A stretch of 64,000 nt of DNA, from the NCBI RefSeq assembly GCF_047971665.1, contig NZ_JBKEAA010000022.1, positions 4,396 to 68,395 of the forward strand. Reading direction: 5' to 3'. The position numbers and the translations under genes are program-made. Positions 16,933-26,553 of this stretch are shown here, piece by piece (within the stretch, counting starts at the first letter, position 1; each line of letters begins with the position of its first letter). The notes under the pieces are model-generated. The model was not told where the DNA came from, made no database searches, and worked only from the letters and a program-made list of their open reading frames with translations. The DNA is from Castellaniella sp047971665. Its GTDB lineage: Bacteria; Pseudomonadota; Gammaproteobacteria; Burkholderiales; Burkholderiaceae_B.

Positions 16933-18886
16933 GTGGCCCGACTGGCTGGCGTTCGGACCGCCCGAAGAGGATCTGCGCGATCTGGATGTGGCCTTTGGCC
17001 GCCTTCTGGCCCGTCGGTCGCCCCAGGCGCCCATGTTGGCGCTGCGCCTGGCGGTGTTGTGCAGTGCCAGACTGGCGCGTGGACATCCCAGCCTCGATCT
17101 GCATGCCCTGTGCGAACCGCAGGCAGATGCGTCAGACGACGATGCGCCGGACCGGAGCGGTGTGCCGGCCTGGATCGAGGGCGGGCTGGAGGGCTGTCTC
17201 GCCGCGCTGGCGCAGGCCGATTTCGTGGGCGACGGCGATGGCCCGCAGCCGCTGGTGCTGCATGGGCAGCGGCTGTACCTGGCCCGCTATTGGCGTGCCG
17301 GACGGCGGATCCGCGAGGCTCTCGAGCGGCGGCTCGCGCAGCCGCCGGCGCATGAGCCGGCCCGGATCCGTCACTGGCTGGATCGGATCTTTGCCGAACC
17401 GGCCACAGAGACGCCGGACTGGCAGAAAATCGCCTGCGCCACGGCCTTGCTGCAGGGCTTCAGCATTGTCACGGGAGGGCCGGGAACAGGCAAGACCACC
17501 ACGGTCGTGCGTCTGCTGGCGGTGCTGCAGGGGCTGGCCATGGCGCACGGGCGCGCGAGCGGCCTGCGTATCCGCCTGGCCGCGCCGACGGGCAAGGCGG
17601 CGGCGCGTTTGAATGAATCCATTGCCGGGGCGCTGGGACGTTTGGCGGAATCCGCCGATGCGCCATTGCGCGCCGCGCTTCATCGCGTCCCGGCGCAGGT
17701 CGTCACGTTGCACGGACTTCTGGGCAGCCGGCCCGACACGCGGCGTCTTGAATTTCATGCGCACAACCCCCTGGATCTGGACGTCCTGGTGATCGATGAA
17801 GCCTCGATGATGGACATCGAGATGATGGATGCCGTCCTGGCCGCCTTGCCCACGCAGGCGCGTCTGGTGCTGCTGGGGGATAAGGATCAGCTGGCCTCGG
17901 TCGAGGCCGGCGCGATGCTGGGCGAATTGTGCGAGCGCGCTGAAGGCGGTCATTACACGCCGGCGCAGTGCCATCGCCTGCTCGAATGCTGCGGCGAGAC
18001 CGTGCCCGAATCCTGGCAGGATCCGGACGGCACCGCCCTGGATCAGGCCGTGGTCATGCTGCGCCACAGTCACCGTTTCCAGGCCGACAGCGGTATTGGC
18101 CGGTTCGCCGCCGCCGTGAACCGGGGGGATGCCGGGGCCGTGACGACGTTGTTGCGCGCGCCTCCGCCCGGCCTGGGCTTGTTGCGGGCGGGGTCGGCGG
18201 CGACCGTTCCGGATGCCTGGTTGCGGGACAGCGGCGTGCTGGGCGACTCGGGCTGCGCGGCCCTGTGCCGGATCGTGCGCGCGGACCGTCCCGCGCCGGG
18301 GGCGCCCGCTCTGGCCTGGGACGATTGGGCCCGCGCCGTCCTGGCGCAGCAGGCGCGGTTCCAGGTGCTGTGCGCTTTGCGCGATGGCCCCTGGGGTGCG
18401 CAGGGCTTGAACCAGCGCATCGAATCCCATCTGCGGGCTGCCGGCTGGCTGGCGCCGTCCGCCGAGACCTGGTATCCCGGTCGGCCGGTGCTGGTGCTGC
18501 GCAATCACGCTGCCCTGGGGCTGGCCAACGGCGATATCGGCGTGGCCTTGCCCAGGCCCGATCCGCAACAGGACGGGGCCTGGATGATCCGGGTGGCCTT
18601 TGCCGGCACGATTCCGGGGGCCGTGCGCTGGGTGTCGCCGGCGCGGCTGCCGGAAGTCGAAACCGTCTACGCCCTGACGGTGCATAAATCCCAGGGGTCG
18701 GAATTCGATCGGGTCGTGCTGGTGCTGCCCGACCGGAAATCACCGCTGCTGACGCGGGAACTGCTCTATACCGGCGCGACCCGGGCGCGCCGCGGGCTGA
18801 CGTTGGTGCTGCCCGGAGGAGATACGCTCCTGAAGGACGCCGTGCATCACCGGACCCGGCGCGCGGGCGGCATCTGGATCACATGA
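16922..18886 (+). CDS. recD: Exodeoxyribonuclease V subunit alpha (RecD)
   Basis: 5'-3' helicase subunit of RecBCD, about 654 residues. The N-terminal interaction domain is followed by superfamily 1 helicase motifs: Walker A TGGPGTGKTTTVVRL, LAAPTGKAAARL, Walker B VLVIDEASMMD, LLGDKDQLASVEAGA and the C-terminal TVHKSQGSEFDRVVLVLP with YTGATRARRGL. Two adjacent ATG codons (16922, 16925) overlap the recB end by 8-11 bases after GAGGAGGGG, so the three genes form one coupled unit in the order recC-recB-recD. Confidence 0.94.
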   Translation: MMTEWPDWLAFGPPEEDLRDLDVAFGRLLARRSPQAPMLALRLAVLCSARLARGHPSLDLHALCEPQADASDDDAPDRSGVPAWIEGGLEGCLAALAQADFVGDGDGPQPLVLHGQRLYLARYWRAGRRIREALERRLAQPPAHEPARIRHWLDRIFAEPATETPDWQKIACATALLQGFSIVTGGPGTGKTTTVVRLLAVLQGLAMAHGRASGLRIRLAAPTGKAAARLNESIAGALGRLAESADAPLRAALHRVPAQVVTLHGLLGSRPDTRRLEFHAHNPLDLDVLVIDEASMMDIEMMDAVLAALPTQARLVLLGDKDQLASVEAGAMLGELCERAEGGHYTPAQCHRLLECCGETVPESWQDPDGTALDQAVVMLRHSHRFQADSGIGRFAAAVNRGDAGAVTTLLRAPPPGLGLLRAGSAATVPDAWLRDSGVLGDSGCAALCRIVRADRPAPGAPALAWDDWARAVLAQQARFQVLCALRDGPWGAQGLNQRIESHLRAAGWLAPSAETWYPGRPVLVLRNHAALGLANGDIGVALPRPDPQQDGAWMIRVAFAGTIPGAVRWVSPARLPEVETVYALTVHKSQGSEFDRVVLVLPDRKSPLLTRELLYTGATRARRGLTLVLPGGDTLLKDAVHHRTRRAGGIWIT

Positions 18887-18972
18887 CCGGGTTCGCGTCT
18901 CGCTAAAATGAGCGCGAGGGGGAGGGCGCCGTGACTGCGCCGGGATGCCCCGACAGATGGATGGAGACACGC

Positions 18973-20619
18973 ATGACCTCGATTTACGAACAGGATCTGC
19001 CTCAGAATCCGGCCAATTTCGCGCCGTTGACGCCGCTGCTGTATCTGGAGCGGGCCGCCGAGGTCTACCCGGACCGGACCGCAGTGGTGCATGGCCAGGG
19101 CGATGCCGTCATCCGCCATACCTGGGCCGAACTGTACCGGCGCTGCCGCCGTCTGGCGAGCGCCCTGGCCGCGCGCGGCATCGGCCGGGGGGACACGGTG
19201 GCCGCGATGCTGCCGAACGTCCCCGCCATGGTCGAGGCGCATTTCGGCGTTCCCATGAGCGGGGCCGTCCTCAATACCCTGAACACACGGCTGGACCCCG
19301 CCACCATCGCCTTCATGCTCGATCACGGCGAGGCGCGCGCCATTCTCGTCGATCGGGAATTCTCGGGCGTCGTGCGCGAGGCGCTGGCGCGGCGCACCCG
19401 CACCGAACCCATTCTGGTGGTGGATGCCGACGACCCCCAGTACGACGGTCCGGGCGAGGCCATCGGTACGCTGGACTATGAGGCCTTGCTGGCCGGAGGG
19501 GACCCCGATTTCGCCTGGCCGATGCCGGAGGCCGAATGGGATGCGATCACCCTGAACTACACCAGCGGCACCACCGGCGATCCCAAGGGCGTCGTCTACC
19601 ATCACCGGGGGGCGGCCCTCAATGCCGTGTCCAACATTCTCGAATGGGACATGCCCAAGCATGCGGTCTACCTGTGGACGCTGCCCATGTTCCACTGCAA
19701 CGGATGGTGCTTTCCCTGGACCGTGGCGGCACGGGCGGGGGTCAATGTCTGCCTGCGGCGGGTCGATGCGCCGACCATGGTGGCGTTGATGCGCGCGCAT
19801 GGCGTCACGCATTATTGCGGGGCGCCCATCGTCCAGAGCATGCTGGTCAATGCGCCGCAGGCGCTGCGCGACACGATTCCTGCCGGCATCCGGGCGATGG
19901 TGGCGGGCGCCGCGCCGCCCGCCTCGATGATCGAGGGCATGGAGGCCCTGGGCATCGATCTGACCCATGTCTACGGCCTGACCGAGGTCTATGGGCCGGC
20001 CACGGTCTGCGCCAAGGACGCGGCCTGGGACGACCTGGACATTGGCCGGCGGGCCGAGCGCAACGCCCGCCAGGGTGTGCGCTATCACCTCGAAAAGGCT
20101 ACCCGGGTGCTGGATCCCGACACCCTGCGGCCGGTGCCGGCCGATGGCCAGACCATGGGCGAGATCATGTTCCAGGGCAATATCTGCATGAAGGGCTACC
20201 TGAAAAATCCGCGTGCGACGCAGGCAGCGTTCGCGGGCGGCTGGTTCCACAGCGGTGATCTGGCGGTGGTCGATCCGGACGGCTATATCAAGATCAAGGA
20301 TCGCAGCAAGGACATCATCATCTCCGGCGGCGAGAATATCTCCTCGATCGAAGTCGAGGATGTCCTCTATCGCCACCCGGCCGTGCTGGCCGCCGCCGTG
20401 GTCGCCAGGCCCGACGCGCGCTGGGGCGAGACCCCCTGCGCCTTCGTCGAGCTCAAGGCCGGCGCGCAGGTCGGCGTCGAGGACATCGTGGCGCATTGCA
20501 AGGCGCATCTGGCGGGCTACAAGGTGCCGCGCCATGTCGTGTTCGGCGAGTTGCCCAAGACGTCCACCGGCAAGATCCAGAAGTTCGAATTGCGCCAGCG
20601 GGCGGCGCAGTCCGCCTGA
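18973..20619 (+). CDS. AMP-binding acyl-CoA synthetase, medium-chain / DmdB-like
   Basis: ATP-dependent acyl-CoA ligase of 548 residues: it adenylates a carboxylic acid and transfers it to CoA in the cytoplasm. The P-loop-like motif NYTSGTTGDPKGVVYHHRG is followed by PMFHCNGWCFPW, the YGLTEVYGP adenylate-binding motif, the GWFHSGDLAVVDPDGYIKIKDRSKD hinge and the C-terminal catalytic lysine in PKTSTGKIQK. The FHCNGWCFPW segment is typical of the DmdB/AlkK-like branch. The ATG at 18973 is preceded by GGAGA; an ATG at 18961 would add four residues. It is followed closely by the NAD(P)HX repair gene. The substrate is not certain. Confidence 0.87.
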   Translation: MTSIYEQDLPQNPANFAPLTPLLYLERAAEVYPDRTAVVHGQGDAVIRHTWAELYRRCRRLASALAARGIGRGDTVAAMLPNVPAMVEAHFGVPMSGAVLNTLNTRLDPATIAFMLDHGEARAILVDREFSGVVREALARRTRTEPILVVDADDPQYDGPGEAIGTLDYEALLAGGDPDFAWPMPEAEWDAITLNYTSGTTGDPKGVVYHHRGAALNAVSNILEWDMPKHAVYLWTLPMFHCNGWCFPWTVAARAGVNVCLRRVDAPTMVALMRAHGVTHYCGAPIVQSMLVNAPQALRDTIPAGIRAMVAGAAPPASMIEGMEALGIDLTHVYGLTEVYGPATVCAKDAAWDDLDIGRRAERNARQGVRYHLEKATRVLDPDTLRPVPADGQTMGEIMFQGNICMKGYLKNPRATQAAFAGGWFHSGDLAVVDPDGYIKIKDRSKDIIISGGENISSIEVEDVLYRHPAVLAAAVVARPDARWGETPCAFVELKAGAQVGVEDIVAHCKAHLAGYKVPRHVVFGELPKTSTGKIQKFELRQRAAQSA

Positions 20620-20627
20620 GGCCGGTG

Positions 20628-22223
20628 ATGTCGATCCGGCCTTCCCGGACACATCGGGCGGGCGGCGCGTCGCCGCCCGCTCCGGCTCCCGGATCGGAGG
20701 GGCTGTCGCGTCATGCGCTGCTGAGTCCGGCGCAGATGGGCGTCGCCGACCGGGCGGCGCCGGCGGCGGGCGTGACCGGTGTGCAACTGATGGCGGCGGC
20801 CGGGGCGGCCGTGGTCCGGGCGATCTGCGACCGCTGGGCGCCGAGGCCCGTGCGGGTCCTGTGCGGGACGGGCAACAACGGCGGCGATGGCTTTGTCGTG
20901 GCGCGCCTGCTGCGGGATGCGGGCTGGCCGGTGCGGGTAGCGCTGTGGGGCCGCCGCGATGCCTTGCGCGGAGATGCGGCCTGGGCGGCCGAGGCCTGGT
21001 CCGGGCCACTCGAGCCGGCTGAGCCGGCGTGCCTGGAGGGCGCCGGCCTGATTGTCGATGCCTTGCTGGGCGCCGGATTGAGCCGGTCGCCGGAGGGCAC
21101 CTTGCGGGCGCTGATTCAGGCCCTCAATGCCGCCGCCGCGCCGGTGTGCGCCATCGATGTGCCGACCGGCCTGGACGGTGCCAGCGGTCGCGCGCCGGGG
21201 GCCGTGGTGCGGGCCGATCTGACGGTCACCTTTTGCCGGCGCAAGCCCGGTCATCTGCTGTTGCCCGGACGTGTGTTGTGCGGCGCGCTGGTCTGCGCCG
21301 ACATCGGCATGCCCGAGGCCGCCCTGTCCGGGATCGCGCCCGCGGCGTACGCCAATCATCCCGACCTCTGGGCGGGGATTTTCCCCTGGCCGCGCGTCGA
21401 TGGCCACAAATATCACCGGGGCCATGCGCTGGTGGTGGGCGGCGCGCAGATGCCGGGCGCCAGCCGCTTGGCCTGCCTGGCGGCCGCGCGGATCGGGGCT
21501 GGCCTGGTGACGCTGGCTACGCCGCCGTCCGCCTGGGCGCTCCAGGCCGGGGCGCTGACCTCGATCATGGTCGAGGCGCTGCCGCAGGATGGCGCGCTGG
21601 ACCTGGCGGTGGCCGATCCGCGGCGCAATGTGCTGCTGATCGGGCCGGGGCTGGGCCGGACGCCCCAGGGGCGGCATCAGGTGCTGGCTTTGCTGGCGAC
21701 AGGCCGTCCCTGCGTGCTCGATGCCGATGCACTCAGCGGTTTCTCCGATGAGCCGGAAGTCTTGCTGGGCGCGCTGCACGAAACCTGCGTGCTGACGCCT
21801 CACGAAGGCGAGTTCGCCAGCCTGTTCGGCGCGGTGCTGCCTTCAGCGGATATGGAGTCGCCTTCAGCGGATGTTGGGGCGGCGGGCGTGGGAGACGATA
21901 AACTGTGGCGTGCCCGGACGGCGGCCCGGCAGAGCGGCGCGGTGGTGGTGCTCAAGGGCGCCGATACCGTGATCGCGGCGCCCGACGGCCGCTGCGTCAT
22001 CAACGACAATGCGCCGCCGACGCTGGCCACCGCCGGTTCGGGGGATGTGCTGGCGGGCTGCGTGGCCGGTCTGCTGGCGGCCGGCATGCCGGTTTTCGAG
22101 GCGGCCTGCGCCGCCGTCTGGCTGCATGGCCTGGCGGCCGACGGGTTGGGGCAGGGACTGCTGGCCGAAGATCTGCCGGGCGCTTTGCCCGGGGCGCTGG
22201 CCGTGCTGGCCGGTATGGATTGA
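20628..22223 (+). CDS. nnr: Bifunctional NAD(P)HX epimerase / ADP-dependent dehydratase
   Basis: Metabolite-repair enzyme that rescues hydrated NADH and NADPH, 531 residues. The N-terminal YjeF_N epimerase domain shows VLCGTGNNGGDGFVVARLL and the IDVPTGLDGASG segment. The C-terminal ribokinase-like dehydratase domain shows GHALVVGGA, LLIGPGLGR, VLDADAL, the VLTPHEGEF motif and LATAGSGDVLAGCVAGLLA. The two-domain fusion is the normal bacterial Nnr arrangement. It starts 8 bases after the acyl-CoA ligase stop, so it is probably in the same transcript. Its first 25 or so residues are Pro/Arg-rich and not part of the conserved domain, so the exact start is uncertain. Confidence 0.92.
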   Translation: MSIRPSRTHRAGGASPPAPAPGSEGLSRHALLSPAQMGVADRAAPAAGVTGVQLMAAAGAAVVRAICDRWAPRPVRVLCGTGNNGGDGFVVARLLRDAGWPVRVALWGRRDALRGDAAWAAEAWSGPLEPAEPACLEGAGLIVDALLGAGLSRSPEGTLRALIQALNAAAAPVCAIDVPTGLDGASGRAPGAVVRADLTVTFCRRKPGHLLLPGRVLCGALVCADIGMPEAALSGIAPAAYANHPDLWAGIFPWPRVDGHKYHRGHALVVGGAQMPGASRLACLAAARIGAGLVTLATPPSAWALQAGALTSIMVEALPQDGALDLAVADPRRNVLLIGPGLGRTPQGRHQVLALLATGRPCVLDADALSGFSDEPEVLLGALHETCVLTPHEGEFASLFGAVLPSADMESPSADVGAAGVGDDKLWRARTAARQSGAVVVLKGADTVIAAPDGRCVINDNAPPTLATAGSGDVLAGCVAGLLAAGMPVFEAACAAVWLHGLAADGLGQGLLAEDLPGALPGALAVLAGMD

Positions 22224-22242
22224 GACTTAACTGGATGCGCAT

Positions 22243-23091
22243 ATGGCGGACGTGATCGCGCTGGTCTTCGATTTCGATGACACCCTGGCGCCGGACAGCA
22301 CCTCGGGATTTCTTCAGGAGATCGGTGTGGACGTGCCGGCCTTCTGGCATGACCGGGTCGGGCCGCTGCTGGACCATGAGGACTGGGACCCGGTGCCGGC
22401 CTATCTGTACCAGATGCTGGCGCTGTCCCGTTCGGGCCGCCATGGCCCGATCACCCGCGATCGTCTGCGCGACTGGGGCCGGCGGCTGCCCTTGCACGAA
22501 GGCGTGACGACCCTGTTCGAGCGTCTGCGCGCGCGGCTGCATCAGGCGCATCCGACCGTGCAGCTGGAGTTCTATCTGATTTCCAGCGGCATTGGCGACG
22601 TGCTGCGCGAGACGTCCATCGCGGACTGGTTCTCCGACATCTGGGCTTCCGAATTCCATTACGACGCCGACGGCGCCATCGATTTTCCGCGCCGGGTGGT
22701 CAGCTTTACCGACAAGACGCGTTATCTGTTTCACATCCAGAAAGGAATCATCGGCGCCGAGTCGCGCAACAAGCCCTTCGAGGTCAATCGCAAGGTCGAT
22801 GCCGACAAGTTGCGTGTGCCGTTCGAACAGATGATCTTCGTCGGCGACGGTTATACCGACATTCCCTGCTTTTCCCTGATCCGCCGCTCGGGTGGCGTCG
22901 CGTTCGGCGTCTGGGATCCGCGCCACAAGGAAAAACGCAGCCGGGCCTGGGGGTTCATCGAGGACGGCCGGGTGTCCAATCTGAACCATGCCCGGTTCGG
23001 TGAGGACGCTGAGCTCTATCAGTTGCTGGAGGCTGCCGTCGAAAGCCTGGCCTCGAAGATCGTGCTGCGGTCGCGGATGTATCGTGGCTGA
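22243..23091 (+). CDS. HAD-superfamily hydrolase
   Basis: Probable cytoplasmic phosphatase of 282 residues. The HAD motifs are visible: motif I FDFDDTLAPDST (nucleophile and acid/base Asp), motif II LISSGIG, a conserved Lys in the NKPFEVNRK region and motif IV IFVGDGYTDIPCF. The long insert between motif I and motif II forms the cap. I cannot name the substrate. It begins 19 bases after nnr and its stop overlaps the GTG start of the tadA-ldcA frame, so it sits in a tight plus-strand cluster. Confidence 0.8.
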   Translation: MADVIALVFDFDDTLAPDSTSGFLQEIGVDVPAFWHDRVGPLLDHEDWDPVPAYLYQMLALSRSGRHGPITRDRLRDWGRRLPLHEGVTTLFERLRARLHQAHPTVQLEFYLISSGIGDVLRETSIADWFSDIWASEFHYDADGAIDFPRRVVSFTDKTRYLFHIQKGIIGAESRNKPFEVNRKVDADKLRVPFEQMIFVGDGYTDIPCFSLIRRSGGVAFGVWDPRHKEKRSRAWGFIEDGRVSNLNHARFGEDAELYQLLEAAVESLASKIVLRSRMYRG

Positions 23092-24748
23092 AACGCGCAT
23101 CAGCCCTTTGGACGATGACGGCGCCATGGCGCTGGCGCTCGAGCAGGCCAGACAGGCGGCGGCGCTTGGCGAGGTCCCCGTTGGGGCCGTGGTGCTGGAT
23201 TCCGAGGGCCACCTGCTGGCCACCGGGCACAACCGCACCATTCTCGACCGCGACCCCACGGCGCACGCCGAGGTCGTGGCGTTGCGCGCCGCCGCCCGCC
23301 ATCTGGACAACTACCGCCTGAGCGGCGCGCGCCTGTATGTGACGCTGGAGCCTTGCGCCATGTGCCTGGGGGCGATGTTCCATGCGCGTCTGGCGGAAAT
23401 TGTCTATGGCGCGTCCGACCCCAAGACCGGCGCCTGCGGCGGCGTGGTCGATCTGTCCGCGCAGCCGCGCCTGAACCATCATGCCCGGGTGCGGGGCGGG
23501 GTGCGCGCGCAGGCCTGCGGCGATCTGTTGCGCCGATTCTTTCGCGCCCGGCGCGAAGCCGTCCGTACGGCGCGCGCCAGCGCGCCGGCGACGCAGGCGT
23601 GCGCCGATTTCCCCTCGATGGCCTCCGGGGCCGATCCCTCTCTTTCCTGGAATCTTTCCGCCATGCCCAAACAGAAATCCGCCTCCGCTTCATCCTCTCG
23701 CACGGCGTCCCGTCCAGCCACCGGCGGCGAACACACGCACCTTGTCTGCGACGACCCGGGATGCGGCGCGCATGGCGTGCATGCGCAGCCTTCAGGGATC
23801 TACCTGATCTCGCCCTCGGGCGCCGTGCCGGAACCCGCCAGACTGGATCTGGCCACGGAGCGCCTGCGCGCGATGGGTTTCCGCGTGACGGCCGATCGTA
23901 CGGCGCTGGCCGTGCACGAGCGTTTTGCGGGCACTGACAAGCAGCGTCTGGCGTCCATCCAGCGCGCCCTGAAACAGAAGCACCCGGTCGTCATGGCGAC
24001 GCGGGGCGGTTATGGCCTGAGCCGCCTGCTGCCGCACATCGACTGGCGGGCCGTGGCCGACAGCGGCAAGACCTTCATCGGCCAGAGCGATTTCACCGCC
24101 TTCAACCTGGCCCTGCTGGCGCGCACCGGCGCGGTCAGCCTCGCCGGTCCCACGGCGATCTTCGATTTTGGTGCCAAGAAAGTCGATGACCTGACCCAGG
24201 CCTTGTTCCAGGAAACCCTGTCGGGCGAGCTGGAAATCCTCAGCTTCGAGTCGCCCGGCGCCGATTCGGTGGACGCGCGCGGCATCCTCTGGGGTGGCAA
24301 TCTGGCGATGGTGGCTTCGCTGGTCGGCACGCCGTACCTGCCCGATGTCCAGGGCGGCATTCTGTTCCTGGAGGACATCTCCGAACATCCTTTCCGGATC
24401 GAGCGCATGCTGACCCAGCTGTGGCATGCCGGCGTGCTGGAAAAGCAGCACGCCATCGTGCTGGGCCAGTTCACCGATTACCGTCTGGCGCCGCATGACA
24501 ACGGTTACGACCTGGACGCAGTGGTGCGCTGGCTGCGCAAGACGGTGCGCGTGCCGGTGATCACGGGCCTGCCCTATGGTCATGTCAAGGTCAAGGCCAC
24601 GTTGCCGGTGGGGGCCCGCACGGGCATCGCCACCGAAGACGGCATGGCGCACCTGGTGTTCCAGGAGCATGGACATGCGCATGGGATTGAATGCAGTGGA
24701 TGCGATGAGGCGGCCGGAGCTGAAGACGCCGGCCAGGACCCACACTAG
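23084..24748 (+). CDS. tadA: TadA tRNA adenosine deaminase fused in frame to S66 LD-carboxypeptidase
   Basis: One uninterrupted frame of about 554 residues. Residues 1 to about 165 are TadA, which deaminates adenosine 34 to inosine in tRNA-Arg. The zinc/proton-shuttle motif HAE is at 61-63 and PCAMC at 90-94. After an Ala/Ser-rich linker, the rest is an LD-carboxypeptidase A-like S66 domain: ATRGGYGLSRLL, the nucleophile serine in FIGQSDFTAF, WGGNLAMVASLVGTPY, the Glu in FLEDISEHPFRIERM and the catalytic His in LPYGHVKVK. An internal ATG at 23663 (residue 194) could be the start of a separate ldcA, but no clear ribosome binding site precedes it and there is no stop between the domains. Start chosen: GTG overlapping the HAD stop. 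Confidence 0.82.
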   Translation: MAETRISPLDDDGAMALALEQARQAAALGEVPVGAVVLDSEGHLLATGHNRTILDRDPTAHAEVVALRAAARHLDNYRLSGARLYVTLEPCAMCLGAMFHARLAEIVYGASDPKTGACGGVVDLSAQPRLNHHARVRGGVRAQACGDLLRRFFRARREAVRTARASAPATQACADFPSMASGADPSLSWNLSAMPKQKSASASSSRTASRPATGGEHTHLVCDDPGCGAHGVHAQPSGIYLISPSGAVPEPARLDLATERLRAMGFRVTADRTALAVHERFAGTDKQRLASIQRALKQKHPVVMATRGGYGLSRLLPHIDWRAVADSGKTFIGQSDFTAFNLALLARTGAVSLAGPTAIFDFGAKKVDDLTQALFQETLSGELEILSFESPGADSVDARGILWGGNLAMVASLVGTPYLPDVQGGILFLEDISEHPFRIERMLTQLWHAGVLEKQHAIVLGQFTDYRLAPHDNGYDLDAVVRWLRKTVRVPVITGLPYGHVKVKATLPVGARTGIATEDGMAHLVFQEHGHAHGIECSGCDEAAGAEDAGQDPH

Positions 24749-24829
24749 CGCGCTTCTGGATCAGCGGTTCCCCGGGAACGGATCGTCCCGTCGGGAGGGC
24801 CGCCGGTCTTAAAAAATCATGATTCTCCA

Positions 24830-24846
24830 CCTGCTAAACTAGCAGG
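24830..24846 (+). terminator. Short hairpin with T-rich tail after tadA-ldcA
   Basis: Perfect 7-base arms (CCTGCTA / TAGCAGG) with a 3-base loop, followed by TTATTTTGATTTC. It fits a weak intrinsic terminator for the upstream gene. It is only 32 bases before the ybiT GTG, so it could instead shape the ybiT leader. Confidence 0.45.
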
Positions 24847-24877
24847 TTATTTTGATTTCATTTTTCTTGTCGCCACC

Positions 24878-26479
24878 GTGATCTCCACCAACAACCTCAC
24901 CATCCAGTTCGGCTCCAAGCCCCTGTTCGAGAACGTCAGCGTCAAATTCGGCGACGGCAACCGCTATGGCCTCATCGGCGCCAATGGTTCGGGCAAGTCC
25001 ACCCTGATGAAGATCATCGGCGGCGACCTGGACCCGACCTCGGGCAACATCGCGCTGGAACCCGGCTTGCGGCTGGGCAAGCTGCGCCAGGACCAGTTCG
25101 CCTTCGAGGATGTGCGGGTGCTGGACGTGGTGATGATGGGACACGTCGAAATGTGGCAGGCGATGACGGATCGCGACGCCATCTACGCCAACCTCGAGGC
25201 GACCGAGGACGATTACATGCGCGCCGCCGAGCTGGAAGGCAAATTTGCCGAGTACGATGGCTACACCGCCGAGGCCCGCGCCGGTGAGCTGCTGCTGGGC
25301 CTGGAGATCCCCGTCGAACAGCATCAGCTGCCGATGCGCGAGATCGCGCCGGGCTGGAAACTGCGCGTGCTGCTGGCTCAGGCGCTGTTCTCCAATCCTG
25401 ATGTGCTGCTGCTCGACGAGCCCACCAACAACCTCGACATCAACACCATCCGCTGGCTGGAAACCGTGCTCAACGGCTACGACAGCACGATGATCATCAT
25501 CAGCCACGATCGCCATTTCCTGAACGAAGTCTGCACCCACATGGCCGATCTGGACTACGGCGAACTGCGCGTGTATCCGGGCAACTACGACGACTACATG
25601 CTGGCCTCCACCCAGGCGCGCGAACGGCAGGTGGCCGCCAATGCGCGGGCCAAGGAACGCGTCAGCGAGCTGCAGGATTTCGTGCGCCGCTTTGCCGCCA
25701 ACAAGTCCAAGTCGCGCCAGGCGACCTCACGCCTGAAGCAGATCGACCGCATCAAGGCCGAAACCGTCCAGGTCAAGCCGTCCTCGCGGCAGAATCCTTA
25801 CATCCGCTTCGAGGTCAACAAGGTGCTGCATCGTCAGGCCGTGCACATCGAGGACCTGTCGAAAGCCTATGACCGGCCCATCATCGCGGGCCTGTCCACC
25901 ATGATCGAGGCCGGCCAGAAGGTCGCCATCATTGGCGCCAACGGGGTCGGGAAAACGACCCTGCTGCGCCTGCTGGCCGGCAACCTGCCGCCCGACGAGG
26001 GAGCAGTGCGCTGGTCAGAAAACGCCGACCTCGGCTACATGGCCCAGGACGTGTCCGATCAGTTTGATTCCGACCGTGATCTGTTCGACTGGATGACGGA
26101 CTATCGCCAGCCGGGAGACGAGGACCAGTCGATCCGCTCGGTGCTCGGCCGGTTGCTGTTTTCGGGTGACGAGATCACCAAGGCCGTGCGCGTGCTCTCG
26201 GGCGGCGAAAAGAACCGCATGAGTTTTGGCCGCCTGATGCTGGGCCGCCACAATGTGATGCTGATGGACGAGCCCACCAATCACCTGGACATGGAATCCA
26301 TCGAGTCCCTGCAATATGCACTGGAACAATACAAAGGCACGCTGGTGTTCGTCTCGCACGACCGCCAGTTCGTGTCGGGCGTGGCGACGCGGGTGATCGA
26401 GATCCTGCCCGACGGCCGCCTGAACGATTACCCCGGGACTTACGAGGAATACCTGGCGTCCCAGGGCATCGAGGTGTGA
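24878..26479 (+). CDS. ybiT: ABC-F family ATPase YbiT
   Basis: Cytoplasmic, ribosome-associated ABC-F protein of 533 residues with two nucleotide-binding domains and no membrane part. The first domain has Walker A GANGSGKSTLMK and Walker B VLLLDEPTNNLD. The second has GANGVGKTTLLRLLAG, the LSGGEKNRMSFGRLMLG signature and LMDEPTNHLDMES. The inter-domain linker is charged (RERQVAANARAKERVSELQ). The sequence from MISTNNLTIQFG on follows the YbiT subgroup. The start is GTG with no strong ribosome binding site. ABC-F proteins act at the ribosomal E site; a specific antibiotic role should not be assumed. Confidence 0.92.
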   Translation: MISTNNLTIQFGSKPLFENVSVKFGDGNRYGLIGANGSGKSTLMKIIGGDLDPTSGNIALEPGLRLGKLRQDQFAFEDVRVLDVVMMGHVEMWQAMTDRDAIYANLEATEDDYMRAAELEGKFAEYDGYTAEARAGELLLGLEIPVEQHQLPMREIAPGWKLRVLLAQALFSNPDVLLLDEPTNNLDINTIRWLETVLNGYDSTMIIISHDRHFLNEVCTHMADLDYGELRVYPGNYDDYMLASTQARERQVAANARAKERVSELQDFVRRFAANKSKSRQATSRLKQIDRIKAETVQVKPSSRQNPYIRFEVNKVLHRQAVHIEDLSKAYDRPIIAGLSTMIEAGQKVAIIGANGVGKTTLLRLLAGNLPPDEGAVRWSENADLGYMAQDVSDQFDSDRDLFDWMTDYRQPGDEDQSIRSVLGRLLFSGDEITKAVRVLSGGEKNRMSFGRLMLGRHNVMLMDEPTNHLDMESIESLQYALEQYKGTLVFVSHDRQFVSGVATRVIEILPDGRLNDYPGTYEEYLASQGIEV

Positions 26480-26553
26480 GGCGTGGCGTCTGCCATGATC
26501 GCCCGGGCGCCGGATGACGGGTGCCGTAGACCGGATGGTGGCCGGCGACCGGC

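Noticed and set aside
22000..23310. A 436-residue minus-strand open frame over nnr, the HAD gene and tadA
   Set aside because: It has Arg/Gly-rich composition and no domain, while the plus strand has three clear enzymes.
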